Source: Betaproteobacteria bacterium
Lineage (GTDB): Bacteria > Pseudomonadota > Gammaproteobacteria > Burkholderiales > Thiobacillaceae
Direction: 5' to 3'
DNA length: 42,515 nt
NCBI GenBank assembly: GCA_007280375.1
Contig: QYQG01000055.1
Coordinates: 1 to 42,515 of the forward strand
The notes under the pieces were generated by a model, which was not told where the DNA came from, did not search any database, and saw only the letters and a list, made by a program, of their open reading frames with translations. Numbering within the stretch: position 1 is the first letter of the stretch; each line of letters begins with the position of its first letter. Below, in pieces: positions 1 to 8,740 of the stretch. Position numbers and translations under genes: made by a program.

Positions 1-1788
1 CGCATCCGTGGCCGCGTCAAGCGGCAGATGGAAAAGACTCAGCGCGATTATTACCTCAACGAGCAGGTCAAGGCGATCCAAAAAGAACTCGGCGACGAGG
101 AAGAAAGCACGGAGATTGACGAGCTGGAAAAACGCATGACGGCGGCTAAGTTACCTAAAGAGGCCTTGAAAAAGGCGCAGGCGGAGCTTAAAAAGCTGAG
201 GATGATGCAGCCGATGTCGGCCGAGGCCACCGTGGTGCGCACCTATCTGGACACCTTGGTCGAGCTGCCGTGGCATAAAAAAACCAAGATTAGTAAAGAT
301 CTGCCCAAGGCCGAGGCGACGCTGGAGCTGGATCATTATGGTCTCGAAAAGGTGAAAGAACGCATCGTTGAATACCTCGCGGTGCAGCAGCGGGTGGACA
401 AACTCAAAGGACCTATCTTGTGTCTCGTGGGGCCGCCGGGCGTAGGCAAGACCTCGCTGGGCGAGTCCATCGCTAAGGCCACCAATCGCAAGTTTGTGCG
501 GATGGCCTTGGGCGGCGTGCGCGATGAGGCGGAGATTCGCGGTCATCGGCGTACCTATATCGGCGCGCTACCGGGCAAGGTCTTGCAAAGCCTGACCAAG
601 TCGGGTGTGCGTAACCCCTTATTCCTGCTCGATGAAGTGGATAAGATGGGGCAGGACATGCGCGGCGACCCGGCCTCGGCCTTGTTGGAGGTGCTGGATC
701 CTGAGCAGAATCACACCTTCCAAGACCATTATGTCGATGTCGATTTTGATCTGTCCGATGTCATGTTTGTGGCCACGGCCAATAGCATGAATATCCCGCC
801 GGCCTTGCTCGACCGTATGGAGGTGATTCGTCTCTCGGGCTACACCGAGGACGAAAAGATCAACATCGGTCAGCGCTATTTGTTGTCGAAGCAGATCAAA
901 AACAATGGCCTGAAAGCGGCGGAGATCAGCGTCGATGAATCGGCCCTGCGCGATATCGTGCGCTATTACACTCGTGAGGCGGGCGTGCGTTCCTTGGAGC
1001 GTGAGATCGCCAAGATCTGTCGTAAGGTGACGACGGCCTTGCAGATGGGCAAGACACAGGCGCCGGTGGCGGTGGACAGCAGCAACCTCGAAAAATACCT
1101 CGGCGTGCGTCGTTATAGTTTTGGCATGGCCGAAAAGACCAACCAAGTGGGGCAAGTGACCGGCTTGGCGTGGACCGAGGTCGGCGGCGAGTTGCTCACC
1201 ATCGAGGCAACGCCGATGCCCGGCAAGGGGAATACGATCCGCACCGGCCAACTCGGCGATGTCATGAAGGAATCGGTCGAGGCCGCGCGTACCGTAGTGC
1301 GTAGCCGTGCCGATCGTCTGGGTATTAGCGCGGAGGCCTTTGAAAAGACTGACCTGCATATCCATTTGCCCGAAGGCGCGACCCCCAAGGACGGCCCGTC
1401 GGCGGGTATCGCCTTGGTCACGGCCATTGTCTCGGCCTTTACCGGCATCCCGGTGAATTGCGATGTCGCGATGACCGGTGAGATCACCTTGCGTGGCGAG
1501 GTCTTGCCGATCGGGGGTCTCAAAGAAAAACTGCTTGCGGCCCTGCGGGGCGGCATCAGGAAGGTGTTGATCCCGATCGACAATGTCAAAGATCTCGTCG
1601 AGATGCCGGACAATATCAAAAACAATCTGGAAATCGTACCGGTGAAGTGGATCGATGAGGTGCTGACGCATACCTTGGAACGTGCACCGCAGGCGTTGAC
1701 GCCGACGGCAGAGGCGGTTGCGATAGAGCCGTTGACGCCGGCGGTCGTACGCCGTAAACGGGCCGCACGGCCGGCTACGCAGCATTGA
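1..1788 (+). CDS. lon: ATP-dependent protease La (Lon), C-terminal portion, truncated at window start
   Basis: Frame is open from base 1 ([22 protein letters not shown]...). Walker [16 protein letters not shown] and protease active-site region [15 protein letters not shown] are present. Confidence 0.97.
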   Translation, partial: RIRGRVKRQMEKTQRDYYLNEQVKAIQKELGDEEESTEIDELEKRMTAAKLPKEALKKAQAELKKLRMMQPMSAEATVVRTYLDTLVELPWHKKTKISKDLPKAEATLELDHYGLEKVKERIVEYLAVQQRVDKLKGPILCLVGPPGVGKTSLGESIAKATNRKFVRMALGGVRDEAEIRGHRRTYIGALPGKVLQSLTKSGVRNPLFLLDEVDKMGQDMRGDPASALLEVLDPEQNHTFQDHYVDVDFDLSDVMFVATANSMNIPPALLDRMEVIRLSGYTEDEKINIGQRYLLSKQIKNNGLKAAEISVDESALRDIVRYYTREAGVRSLEREIAKICRKVTTALQMGKTQAPVAVDSSNLEKYLGVRRYSFGMAEKTNQVGQVTGLAWTEVGGELLTIEATPMPGKGNTIRTGQLGDVMKESVEAARTVVRSRADRLGISAEAFEKTDLHIHLPEGATPKDGPSAGIALVTAIVSAFTGIPVNCDVAMTGEITLRGEVLPIGGLKEKLLAALRGGIRKVLIPIDNVKDLVEMPDNIKNNLEIVPVKWIDEVLTHTLERAPQALTPTAEAVAIEPLTPAVVRRKRAARPATQH

Positions 1789-1848
1789 TCTAGGGGGTAT
1801 CCTGTATGAATCGTTGCGTAAGTTTCTGCTGGAAACAATAGGATCTCG

Positions 1849-1919
1849 CCCTCTGGGGCGGGCTTTAGCCCGCCATAGCGCGTTGGCGTCGTTGGCGGGC
1901 TAAAGCCCGCCCCACAGGG
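1849..1919. repeat. REP/BIME-like inverted repeat, arms of about 26 bp with nested palindromes
   Basis: Arms 1849-1874 and 1894-1919 are reverse complements with one mismatch (core GGGGCGGGCTTTAGCCCGCC / GGCGGGCTAAAGCCCGCCCC). Each arm is itself palindromic (GGCGGGCT-TT-AGCCCGCC). Confidence 0.8.
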
Positions 1920-1998
1920 ATGCCATTCGGTCTGTAGCATGATCCATCGTTACAAACTCCGGTAGCAAGGACTACAAGAACCTTCGCAACGATTAATA

Positions 1999-2027
1999 TT
2001 GACAAAGGGGGCGGGGCGCAGTAAAAA
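1999..2027 (+). promoter_or_regulatory. Candidate sigma70-type promoter upstream of hupB
   Basis: Consensus -35 TTGACA (1999-2004), 17-bp spacer, weak -10 TAAAAA (2022-2027), about 75 bp before the hupB ATG. Confidence 0.4.
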
Positions 2028-2101
2028 ATCCTCGCGCTACGGTAAGCGGTTTGTAGCGTATGCTACTGTACATAAACGGCAATACATAAATGGAGCGATA
2101 A

Positions 2102-2374
2102 ATGAACAAATCTGAACTGGTAGAGGTCATGGCCGAGGGCGCGGATCTTTCTAAGGCCGCAGCAGGTCGTGCCTTAGAGGCGGCGATGGAGGCCATCAAA
2201 AAGGCCCTTAAAAAAGGCGACATGGTGACCTTGGTGGGTTTCGGTAGTTTTTATGTAGGCAAACGCGCTGCGCGTACAGGGCGTAACCCACGCACCGGCG
2301 AGGCGGTCGAGATCAAGGCTGCAAAAATTCCTAAATTTAGGGCTGGCAAGACGCTTAAAGATGGGGTAAACTAG
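2102..2374 (+). CDS. hupB: DNA-binding protein HU-beta
   Basis: 90 aa [67 protein letters not shown]. Classic HU signature, located after lon. Confidence 0.96.
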   Translation: MNKSELVEVMAEGADLSKAAAGRALEAAMEAIKKALKKGDMVTLVGFGSFYVGKRAARTGRNPRTGEAVEIKAAKIPKFRAGKTLKDGVN

Positions 2375-2497
2375 CGGGATTGGTTGGTGCAACGCGAAGG
2401 TGTTTCATACGGTGTTTTGGGTGCATTTAAGGTGAGCCTTTAAGGTGCACTTAAAGACTCTTTTCATGGGCGCATAGGTGTTGTAATGCTTTTTACC

Positions 2498-2573
2498 GGG
2501 TGCTTAGCTCAGTTGGTAGAGCGTCTGCCTTACACGCAGAATGTCGGCGGTTCGAGACCGTCAGCACCCACCA
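2498..2573 (+). tRNA. tRNA-Val (anticodon TAC)
   Basis: Acceptor GGGTGCT/AGCACCC, D-arm AGCTCAGTTGGTAGAGC, anticodon loop CTTACAC, T-arm GGTTCGAGACC, encoded CCA. Confidence 0.95.
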
Positions 2574-2586
2574 ACGAAAGATTTTA

Positions 2587-2663
2587 GGAGTGGTAGTTCA
2601 GTTGGTTAGAATACCGGCCTGTCACGCCGGGGGTCGCGGGTTCGAGTCCCGTCCACTCCGCCA
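2587..2663 (+). tRNA. tRNA-Asp (anticodon GTC)
   Basis: Acceptor GGAGTGG/CCACTCC, anticodon loop CTGTCAC, T-arm GGGTTCGAGTCCC, encoded CCA. Confidence 0.95.
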
Positions 2664-2670
2664 ACACTCA

Positions 2671-2698
2671 AAAGGCGAACCTAGGTTCGCCTTTTTTT
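2671..2698 (+). terminator. Rho-independent terminator after the tRNA pair
   Basis: Perfect 24-bp palindrome AAAGGCGAACCTAGGTTCGCCTTT followed by a T run. Confidence 0.85.
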
Positions 2699-2737
2699 CG
2701 TTTGTTTTTTATCGTCGTTACGGGAAGGGATCTCCTC

Positions 2738-4621
2738 ATGCTAGAAGCCATTCGTGATCGTGCGCAGGGTTGGATTGCCCGCGTTATCTTGGGGTTAGTC
2801 ATCCTAACCTTTGCCGCATTTGGCGTTGATTCTTATGTCAATGATCGATCGACAACGATTGATGTGGCCGAGGTGGGGGGGCATTCCATTAGCCAGAATG
2901 ATTTTCTCTTGGCGCTACGCAATCAGAAGGATGCCCGCGAGGCCAATGGCGATACCAAGGTGAATACCGAGGACCCCAAGTTCCGTCAGGCGGTACTTGA
3001 TGAGTTGATCACTACCCGCGCCATGGCGTTGTCGGCGCAGAAGAGCGGGATCGCAGCTAGCCCGCAGCGGGCGTTGCAGGCCTTGGCTGATATCCCTGTG
3101 TTTCAGGAGGGCGGTAAATTTTCCAATGCACGCATGGAGTCCTGGCTGCGTAATCGGGGTATGACACAGACCCAGTTGCTGGCCTTACTGCAAGACGATA
3201 TGCAGATCGGCCAACTTGAGGTCGGCCTGCGCGAAGGCGGTGTGGTGGCCGAGGGTAGCGTCACTACCGTGGTCACAGCCTTGTCGGAACAACGCGAGGT
3301 CAATGAGCAGTTCTTTGACGCGCGTCGTTTTAGTCACCCAGAGAAGATCGATGCGGCCGCGATGGAGGCCGAATATAAGGCGCAGCGCGCCCAGTTTGAG
3401 ACCCCGGCGCAGGTGCGGGTCGAATATCTGTTGCTCTCTCTGGATACCTTCAAGGCGCAGGTCAAGGTGGATGATGCCGCCGTGCGTAAGCTTTATGACA
3501 GCAACCTGACACGCTTTAGCGAACCTGAGCAACGCCGCGCACGCCATATCTTGATTGCCTCACGCGCCGATCAGCCGGCCGCTGAACGCAGCAAGGCGAA
3601 AAAAACGGTCGAGCAGATCTTGGCCGAGGTCAAAAAGACACCGGCCCAGTTTGCTGACTTGGCGCGTAAACACTCACAAGATCCGGGTTCGGCGCCGAGC
3701 GGCGGTGATCTGGGTTACTTTACCCGCGACCGTATGGTTAAGGTCTTTGCCGATACGGCCTTTGCCTTGAAGAAGGGCGAGATCAGCGCGGTGGTCGAGA
3801 GCGAGTTTGGCTATCACATCGTGATGCTAGAAGACATTCGTGCCGCGCAGGCGCAGCCCTTTGAACGCCTGAAGCCGCAGTTGACGGAAGAATGGCGCAC
3901 GCAAGAGGCGCAACGGCGTTTTGCTGAACAGGCCGATAAGTTCGCCAATCAGGTTTATGAGCAGGCCGATGGTCTAGCCGCCGTGGCCAAGGCGTATAAC
4001 CTCACCGTGCAGACCTCGGGCTGGATCAGCCGTGCCCAGGCCGAGCCTAGCTTCTTGGCCCATGCGGGCCTGATGGATGCGATCTTCTCCCCTGAGAGTC
4101 TTGCTAAAAAGACCAATACCGATGCTATCGAGGTCGCGCCAAACACCTTGGTGGCGGCGCGGGTGCTGGAACACAAACCGGCAGGCGTGCGTCCGCTGGC
4201 TGAGGTCGCGGCCTCATTGCGTGAGCAGTTGGCCGCGCGTGCGGCCCTCGCTGAGGCGCGCAAGGCGGGCACGGCCGCTTTGGCTGCGAGCAACACAGAC
4301 ATGGCACGCTGGAGCGCCCCGCTGACGCTGACGCGTATGCGTACGCTGAGTCTGCCACCGGAGGCGGTCAAGGCTATCTTCAAACAATCGGCGAAACGCC
4401 TGCCGGTGCTGCTCGGTGTGAACACGGCCGATGGCTATCGCCTTTATCGCCTCAACGGGGTGAGTGCGGGTAACGAGGCAGCGCAACATGCCGAGCGGAT
4501 CCGCGAAGATCTGCGTCGTATGCAGGCGCAGAGCGAGGTGCGCGCCTTTGTCGCGGCGGCCAAGGCGGATCTGGGGGTCTCTATCGACGCGAAGGTGCTA
4601 GGACAGACCGAAGCTCGCTAA
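2738..4621 (+). CDS. ppiD: Periplasmic folding chaperone / peptidyl-prolyl isomerase D (SurA_N + parvulin)
   Basis: MLEAIRDRAQGWIARVILGLVILTFAAFGVDSY N-terminal TM anchor. Parvulin motif RARHILIAS...FADLARKHSQDPGSAPSGGDLGYFTRDRMV. Start taken at the internal ATG 2738 rather than 2702. Confidence 0.93.
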   Translation: MLEAIRDRAQGWIARVILGLVILTFAAFGVDSYVNDRSTTIDVAEVGGHSISQNDFLLALRNQKDAREANGDTKVNTEDPKFRQAVLDELITTRAMALSAQKSGIAASPQRALQALADIPVFQEGGKFSNARMESWLRNRGMTQTQLLALLQDDMQIGQLEVGLREGGVVAEGSVTTVVTALSEQREVNEQFFDARRFSHPEKIDAAAMEAEYKAQRAQFETPAQVRVEYLLLSLDTFKAQVKVDDAAVRKLYDSNLTRFSEPEQRRARHILIASRADQPAAERSKAKKTVEQILAEVKKTPAQFADLARKHSQDPGSAPSGGDLGYFTRDRMVKVFADTAFALKKGEISAVVESEFGYHIVMLEDIRAAQAQPFERLKPQLTEEWRTQEAQRRFAEQADKFANQVYEQADGLAAVAKAYNLTVQTSGWISRAQAEPSFLAHAGLMDAIFSPESLAKKTNTDAIEVAPNTLVAARVLEHKPAGVRPLAEVAASLREQLAARAALAEARKAGTAALAASNTDMARWSAPLTLTRMRTLSLPPEAVKAIFKQSAKRLPVLLGVNTADGYRLYRLNGVSAGNEAAQHAERIREDLRRMQAQSEVRAFVAAAKADLGVSIDAKVLGQTEAR

Positions 4622-4639
4622 GGGGCGATGCGGGCGATC

Positions 4640-4681
4640 TCGGGGTAATCTCGGGTCGCACCGAGGATTACTCAACCCCGA
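4640..4681. repeat. Imperfect hairpin between convergent ppiD and queF (possible bidirectional terminator without clear T-tract)
   Basis: TCGGGG-TAATCTCGG-GTCGCA-CCGAGgATTA-ctcaa-CCCCGA; two stem segments with bulges. Confidence 0.5.
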
Positions 4682-4693
4682 CTCAACATCTAC

Positions 4694-5113
4694 TCAACCC
4701 CGCGTGTTTGAATTGCCCGCAAACTGACCTAGTTCGACGCGTGGGGCGGGTTGCCAGCCGGGCTGACGATGCTCGGCGACGACATTGGTAAAGATGCCGC
4801 CACGGACATAAAACTTAGCGGTCAGACGCATAAAGCGCGGCGCGGTGGCTAACACCAAGTCGTCGAGGATGCGATTGGTGACATCTTCGTGAAAATGCCC
4901 TTCTGCGCGGAACGACCACATATACAATTTGAGACTTTTGAGTTCCACGCAGGCCTGATCGGCGATGTAATCTAGGATGAGTGTCGCAAAGTCTGGTTGT
5001 CCGGTCTTGGGACACAGACAGGTGAACTCGGGGATCTCCATGTGGATATGGTAATCCCGTGCCGGATGTGGGTTGGGGAAGGTCTCAAGGGTCTTGCTGG
5101 CGTGAGTGGACAT
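4694..5113 (-). CDS. queF: NADPH-dependent 7-cyano-7-deazaguanine reductase QueF (short form)
   Basis: 139 aa; [58 protein letters not shown] matches the QueF family signature. Confidence 0.95.
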   Translation of the reverse strand: MSTHASKTLETFPNPHPARDYHIHMEIPEFTCLCPKTGQPDFATLILDYIADQACVELKSLKLYMWSFRAEGHFHEDVTNRILDDLVLATAPRFMRLTAKFYVRGGIFTNVVAEHRQPGWQPAPRVELGQFAGNSNTRG

Positions 5114-5145
5114 AAAAAAACGAAGGGTTAAGTTACAATCGCGTG

Positions 5146-5174
5146 ATTATACCCAATCCATATCCTTCGCTTGC
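5146..5174 (-). promoter_or_regulatory. Candidate queF promoter: perfect -10 TATAAT, -35 region overlapping the smc start
   Basis: Minus-strand TATAAT (plus ATTATA 5146-5151), 38 bp upstream of the queF ATG. No strong -35; a 17-bp spacer would place it at the first codons of smc. Confidence 0.4.
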
Positions 5175-8100
5175 GCCTTAAACACATCCACCTTGCCGGA
5201 TTCAAGTCCTTCGTTGATCCGGTTAGCATCCCCGCCAGCACGAACCTGACCGGTATCGTCGGGCCGAACGGGTGTGGCAAGTCCAATGTCATCGACGCGG
5301 TGCGCTGGGTGTTGGGCGAGTCCAAGGCACGCGAACTGCGTGGCGAGACCTTGCAAGATGTCATCTTTAACGGTTCGACCCAGCGCAAACCGGCTTCGCG
5401 CGCCGTCGTTGAGTTGTTGTTTGATAACAGCGATGGACGCGCGCCAGGGGCTTGGGCCGCGTATGCGGAGATCGCTGTCAAGCGGGTGCTGACGCGCAAG
5501 GGCGATTCCGGCTATTTCCTCAACAACCTCCGTGTGCGGCGTCGCGATATCACCGACCTCATCCTCGGCACGGGCTTGGGCGGTGATGCCTATGCCATCA
5601 TCGAACAAGGGACGATCTCGCGGCTGATCGAGGCTAGACCCGAGGAGTTGCGCGGTCACCTTGAAGAGGCGGCCGGCATCTCTAAATACCGCGAGCGGCG
5701 GCGCGAGGCCGAAGGTCGCCTCAAGGATACGCGCGAGAACTTGGCGCGGGTGGACGATGTCCGTATTGAATTGCGGGCGCAGATCGAACGCCTGTCCGCT
5801 CAGGCCGAGGTCGCGCGGCGTTACTTTGAGCTTCAGGCCGAGCAGCACTGGCGTGCGGTACAACGCGCCTTCGTACAACGCCGCGAGGGCGAGATCAAAG
5901 AGGCGCGTATCGCCCAAGACCTCGCCCAGACGCAGATCGAGATCGAGGCCAGTGCGGCCGCGATGCACCAAGCCCATGCCGAGGCCGAGGCCGAGCGCGA
6001 ACACCAGCAACGCCGCTCGGGCGCGCTTAACCTTGCCCAAGCGGCGTATTACGAGACCGGGGCCGAGGTGACGCGGCTAGAGCAGGTGTTGACCCATCTG
6101 CGTGCCCACGCACAACGCCTGGGGCTGGCCTTGCAAAAAGACCAAGACCGCCGTCAACAATTGGCCGCAGAGGGGATCGACCGCGAGCAGGAGCAAACAA
6201 GCACGCAGGCCGCCCTGACCGAGGCTGAGGCGCATAGCGTGACGCTAACGGCCGCGCTACAGACGCAACGCGCCGCCGTGTCTGCGTTTGATGCCGCCGT
6301 CTCAGCCGCGCGAGCGGCACATGCCGCCAGTCAACGCCAGTTGGCCGGCCACCAGCAAGACACGGCCTTGGCACGCACGCAAGGCGAACATGCACAGCGC
6401 AATCTGCACGCACTCCTGCAACGGCGGGCGCGTTTAGATCAAGAGCTTGCGGCCTTGCCTGCGCCAGATGCGGCTGAAGAGGCGCGTCTAGAGGCCGCGC
6501 AGACGACGGCCGAGGCGGCCTTGGCGCAGGCTGAGACCACGGCCCTGACCGCTCGGCAGGCGTTTCTTCAGGCCGAAACGCACTGGCGTAGCGCGCACAC
6601 CGATCAGGTCGAGGCCGAACGGGCCATCCATCATTGCGACGCACAACATGCGGCCCTCACGCGTTTGCAACAGCAGGGCGAGCAGGCGGAGGCGCAGACC
6701 GCCGCGTGGTTGACGCGCCATGCCCTGGGCGCAGGACCGCGCCTTTGGCAGTTGATCACCGTTGAGCCGCGCTGGGAGACCGCGGTGGAGGCCATCCTGG
6801 GGCCGCGTCTAGAGGCCTTGGCGCAACCGCTAGCCTCGGATTGGCTGGATGATCTACCCACGGCGCGGCTGGATTTTCCCTTGGCCAATGGCGCAGCGGA
6901 TGCGGCGATCGATAGTATCCCGTTGCCTGCGGGCATCCCTCGTTTGATTGATCGCGTCCGTTGTACGGATGCGGGGTTGTTGAATTTTGTAAGCGCGGCC
7001 TTGGCGGGGGTGGGCGGGGTAGAGGATCTCGCGGCAGGACTGGAACAACACGGCGCGTTAGCGGCAGGGGCGCTCTTGGTGACGCGAGACGGGCATGTCC
7101 TTAGCGCACACGGCGTGGCCCTTAATGTCCCCGACCCCGCGCGTTCGGGGATCTTGCGCCGGGTGCGCGAACTGGCCGAACTGGCCGTCGAGCTTGCCCG
7201 CCTGCGTCAGGGTTTAGTGGTCGCGACCCAAACACTACAGGCGGCCGAGGCGGCTCGTAGTACGACGCGTAAACAGCATGAGGCGGCTGATGCTGCGGTG
7301 CGCACCTGTCAAACGCAGGGGCATCAGGTACAGTTGCGCGTTCAACAAACCCGTGCGGCCAGCGCGCGTAGTACGGCACGCCGCGCTCAGATCGTGACCG
7401 AGCAGGGCGAGATCGCACAGCAGCAGCAGGATGAACAGACCCGTCTGACCGCGGCCGAATCTAAGCAGGCCGAGGCGCACACGGCGCACACGGCACAGCA
7501 GGCAACGATACACACGCAACGCCAGGCACTGCAACAGGCTGAGACGCAGGTGGTGCAAGGGCGTGCGGCGGAGCGGGAGGCGCAACAGGCTGTGCAGCAA
7601 GGACAGATGCACGCGCACACCTTGGCCCTGCGCGCACAGGGCTTGCACGCAGAGACACAACGGCGGCTAGGAGAGGCCCAGCAACTGGAGGCACGGATCG
7701 CAGAGGTGCAGGCCGAGGCGGCGGCCATGGCCCCGGAGGCGCAGACGATGATCGCCCTAGATCTGGCGCTAAATGCCCGCACTAGGGCCGAGCACGCGCT
7801 CATCGCCGCACGCGAGGCCTTGGAGACCTCGGGCCTGGCCCTGCGGAATTTGGAACAGGCTCGCAGTCGCGCCGAACAGACCTTGGAGCCTTTGCGCGCG
7901 CGCCTGCAAGGGCTGGAACTCAAACGACAAGAGGTGCAGATCAAGACGGCGGCCTATGCCGAGCAGCTCCAGCAGCAGCGCGCCGCCTTGACGGGGGCGT
8001 GGGCAACGGCATTGGCTACACGCGGCGAGGCGGCGATCGCCACCAGCCTGACCCCTGACGATTTGGCGCCGCGTCTGGCCGAGACGGTCATGCGTTTAGG

Positions 8101-8740
8101 GCGCGAGATCGAGGCCTTGGGCGCGGTCAACATGGTGGCCTTGGCCGAACTAGAGACAGCGCAGACGCGCATTGCCTATCTGGACGCGCAGGCGACCGAT
8201 CTAGAGACGGCGCTAGCGACCTTAGAAGGGGCCATTGCCCGCATCGACAGCGAGAGCCGGGTGAAATTGCAAGCGGTGTACGACCGCGTCAGCGTCGAGT
8301 TCAAGGGCTTTTTTAACGAACTTTTTGGCGGTGGCGAGGCGCAGTTGGTCTTGACCGGCGAGGATATCCTAGAGGCGGGCTTATCCATCATCGCTCAGCC
8401 GCCGGGCAAGAAGAACAGCTCCATCCATCTTTTATCGGGCGGTGAGAAGGCCTTGACGGCGTTGTCCTTGGTCTTTGCCCTGTTCCGTCTCAACCCTGCG
8501 CCGTTTTGTCTGCTCGACGAGGTGGACGCGCCGCTCGACGACAGCAATACGGAACGCTATTGTCGGTTGGTGCAAAAGATGTCGGCCGAGACGCAATTCC
8601 TGTTTATTACCCATAACCGCCTGACCATGGAGATGGCGCGGCATCTGATTGGCGTGACCATGCCGGAGCCCGGCGTCTCGCGCCCCGTGATGGTCGATGT
8701 CGAAGATGCCCTGCGGATGACCGAGGCTGGGCTGTCATGA
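5171..8740 (+). CDS. smc: Chromosome segregation protein SMC
   Basis: 1189 aa, TTG start; MRLKHIHLAGFKSFVDPVSI, Walker A GIVGPNGCGKSNVIDAVRWVLGE, coiled coils and hinge, ABC signature LLSGGEKALTALSLVFALF, Walker B PFCLLDEVDAPLDD. Confidence 0.97.
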   Translation: MRLKHIHLAGFKSFVDPVSIPASTNLTGIVGPNGCGKSNVIDAVRWVLGESKARELRGETLQDVIFNGSTQRKPASRAVVELLFDNSDGRAPGAWAAYAEIAVKRVLTRKGDSGYFLNNLRVRRRDITDLILGTGLGGDAYAIIEQGTISRLIEARPEELRGHLEEAAGISKYRERRREAEGRLKDTRENLARVDDVRIELRAQIERLSAQAEVARRYFELQAEQHWRAVQRAFVQRREGEIKEARIAQDLAQTQIEIEASAAAMHQAHAEAEAEREHQQRRSGALNLAQAAYYETGAEVTRLEQVLTHLRAHAQRLGLALQKDQDRRQQLAAEGIDREQEQTSTQAALTEAEAHSVTLTAALQTQRAAVSAFDAAVSAARAAHAASQRQLAGHQQDTALARTQGEHAQRNLHALLQRRARLDQELAALPAPDAAEEARLEAAQTTAEAALAQAETTALTARQAFLQAETHWRSAHTDQVEAERAIHHCDAQHAALTRLQQQGEQAEAQTAAWLTRHALGAGPRLWQLITVEPRWETAVEAILGPRLEALAQPLASDWLDDLPTARLDFPLANGAADAAIDSIPLPAGIPRLIDRVRCTDAGLLNFVSAALAGVGGVEDLAAGLEQHGALAAGALLVTRDGHVLSAHGVALNVPDPARSGILRRVRELAELAVELARLRQGLVVATQTLQAAEAARSTTRKQHEAADAAVRTCQTQGHQVQLRVQQTRAASARSTARRAQIVTEQGEIAQQQQDEQTRLTAAESKQAEAHTAHTAQQATIHTQRQALQQAETQVVQGRAAEREAQQAVQQGQMHAHTLALRAQGLHAETQRRLGEAQQLEARIAEVQAEAAAMAPEAQTMIALDLALNARTRAEHALIAAREALETSGLALRNLEQARSRAEQTLEPLRARLQGLELKRQEVQIKTAAYAEQLQQQRAALTGAWATALATRGEAAIATSLTPDDLAPRLAETVMRLGREIEALGAVNMVALAELETAQTRIAYLDAQATDLETALATLEGAIARIDSESRVKLQAVYDRVSVEFKGFFNELFGGGEAQLVLTGEDILEAGLSIIAQPPGKKNSSIHLLSGGEKALTALSLVFALFRLNPAPFCLLDEVDAPLDDSNTERYCRLVQKMSAETQFLFITHNRLTMEMARHLIGVTMPEPGVSRPVMVDVEDALRMTEAGLS

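Noticed and set aside
619-1785. 388-aa minus-strand ORF antisense to lon (and 1113-1940 minus)
   Set aside because: Lies within the unambiguous lon frame; low-complexity H/R/Q-rich composition typical of antisense frames in GC-rich genes.
2500-2757. 85-aa ORF across the two tRNAs
   Set aside because: Covers both tRNA genes and the terminator; spurious.
5147-6040. 297-aa minus ORF antisense to smc (plus 6027-6644 and 7387-7944)
   Set aside because: Shadow ORFs of the smc coiled-coil coding sequence; no recognisable domain.
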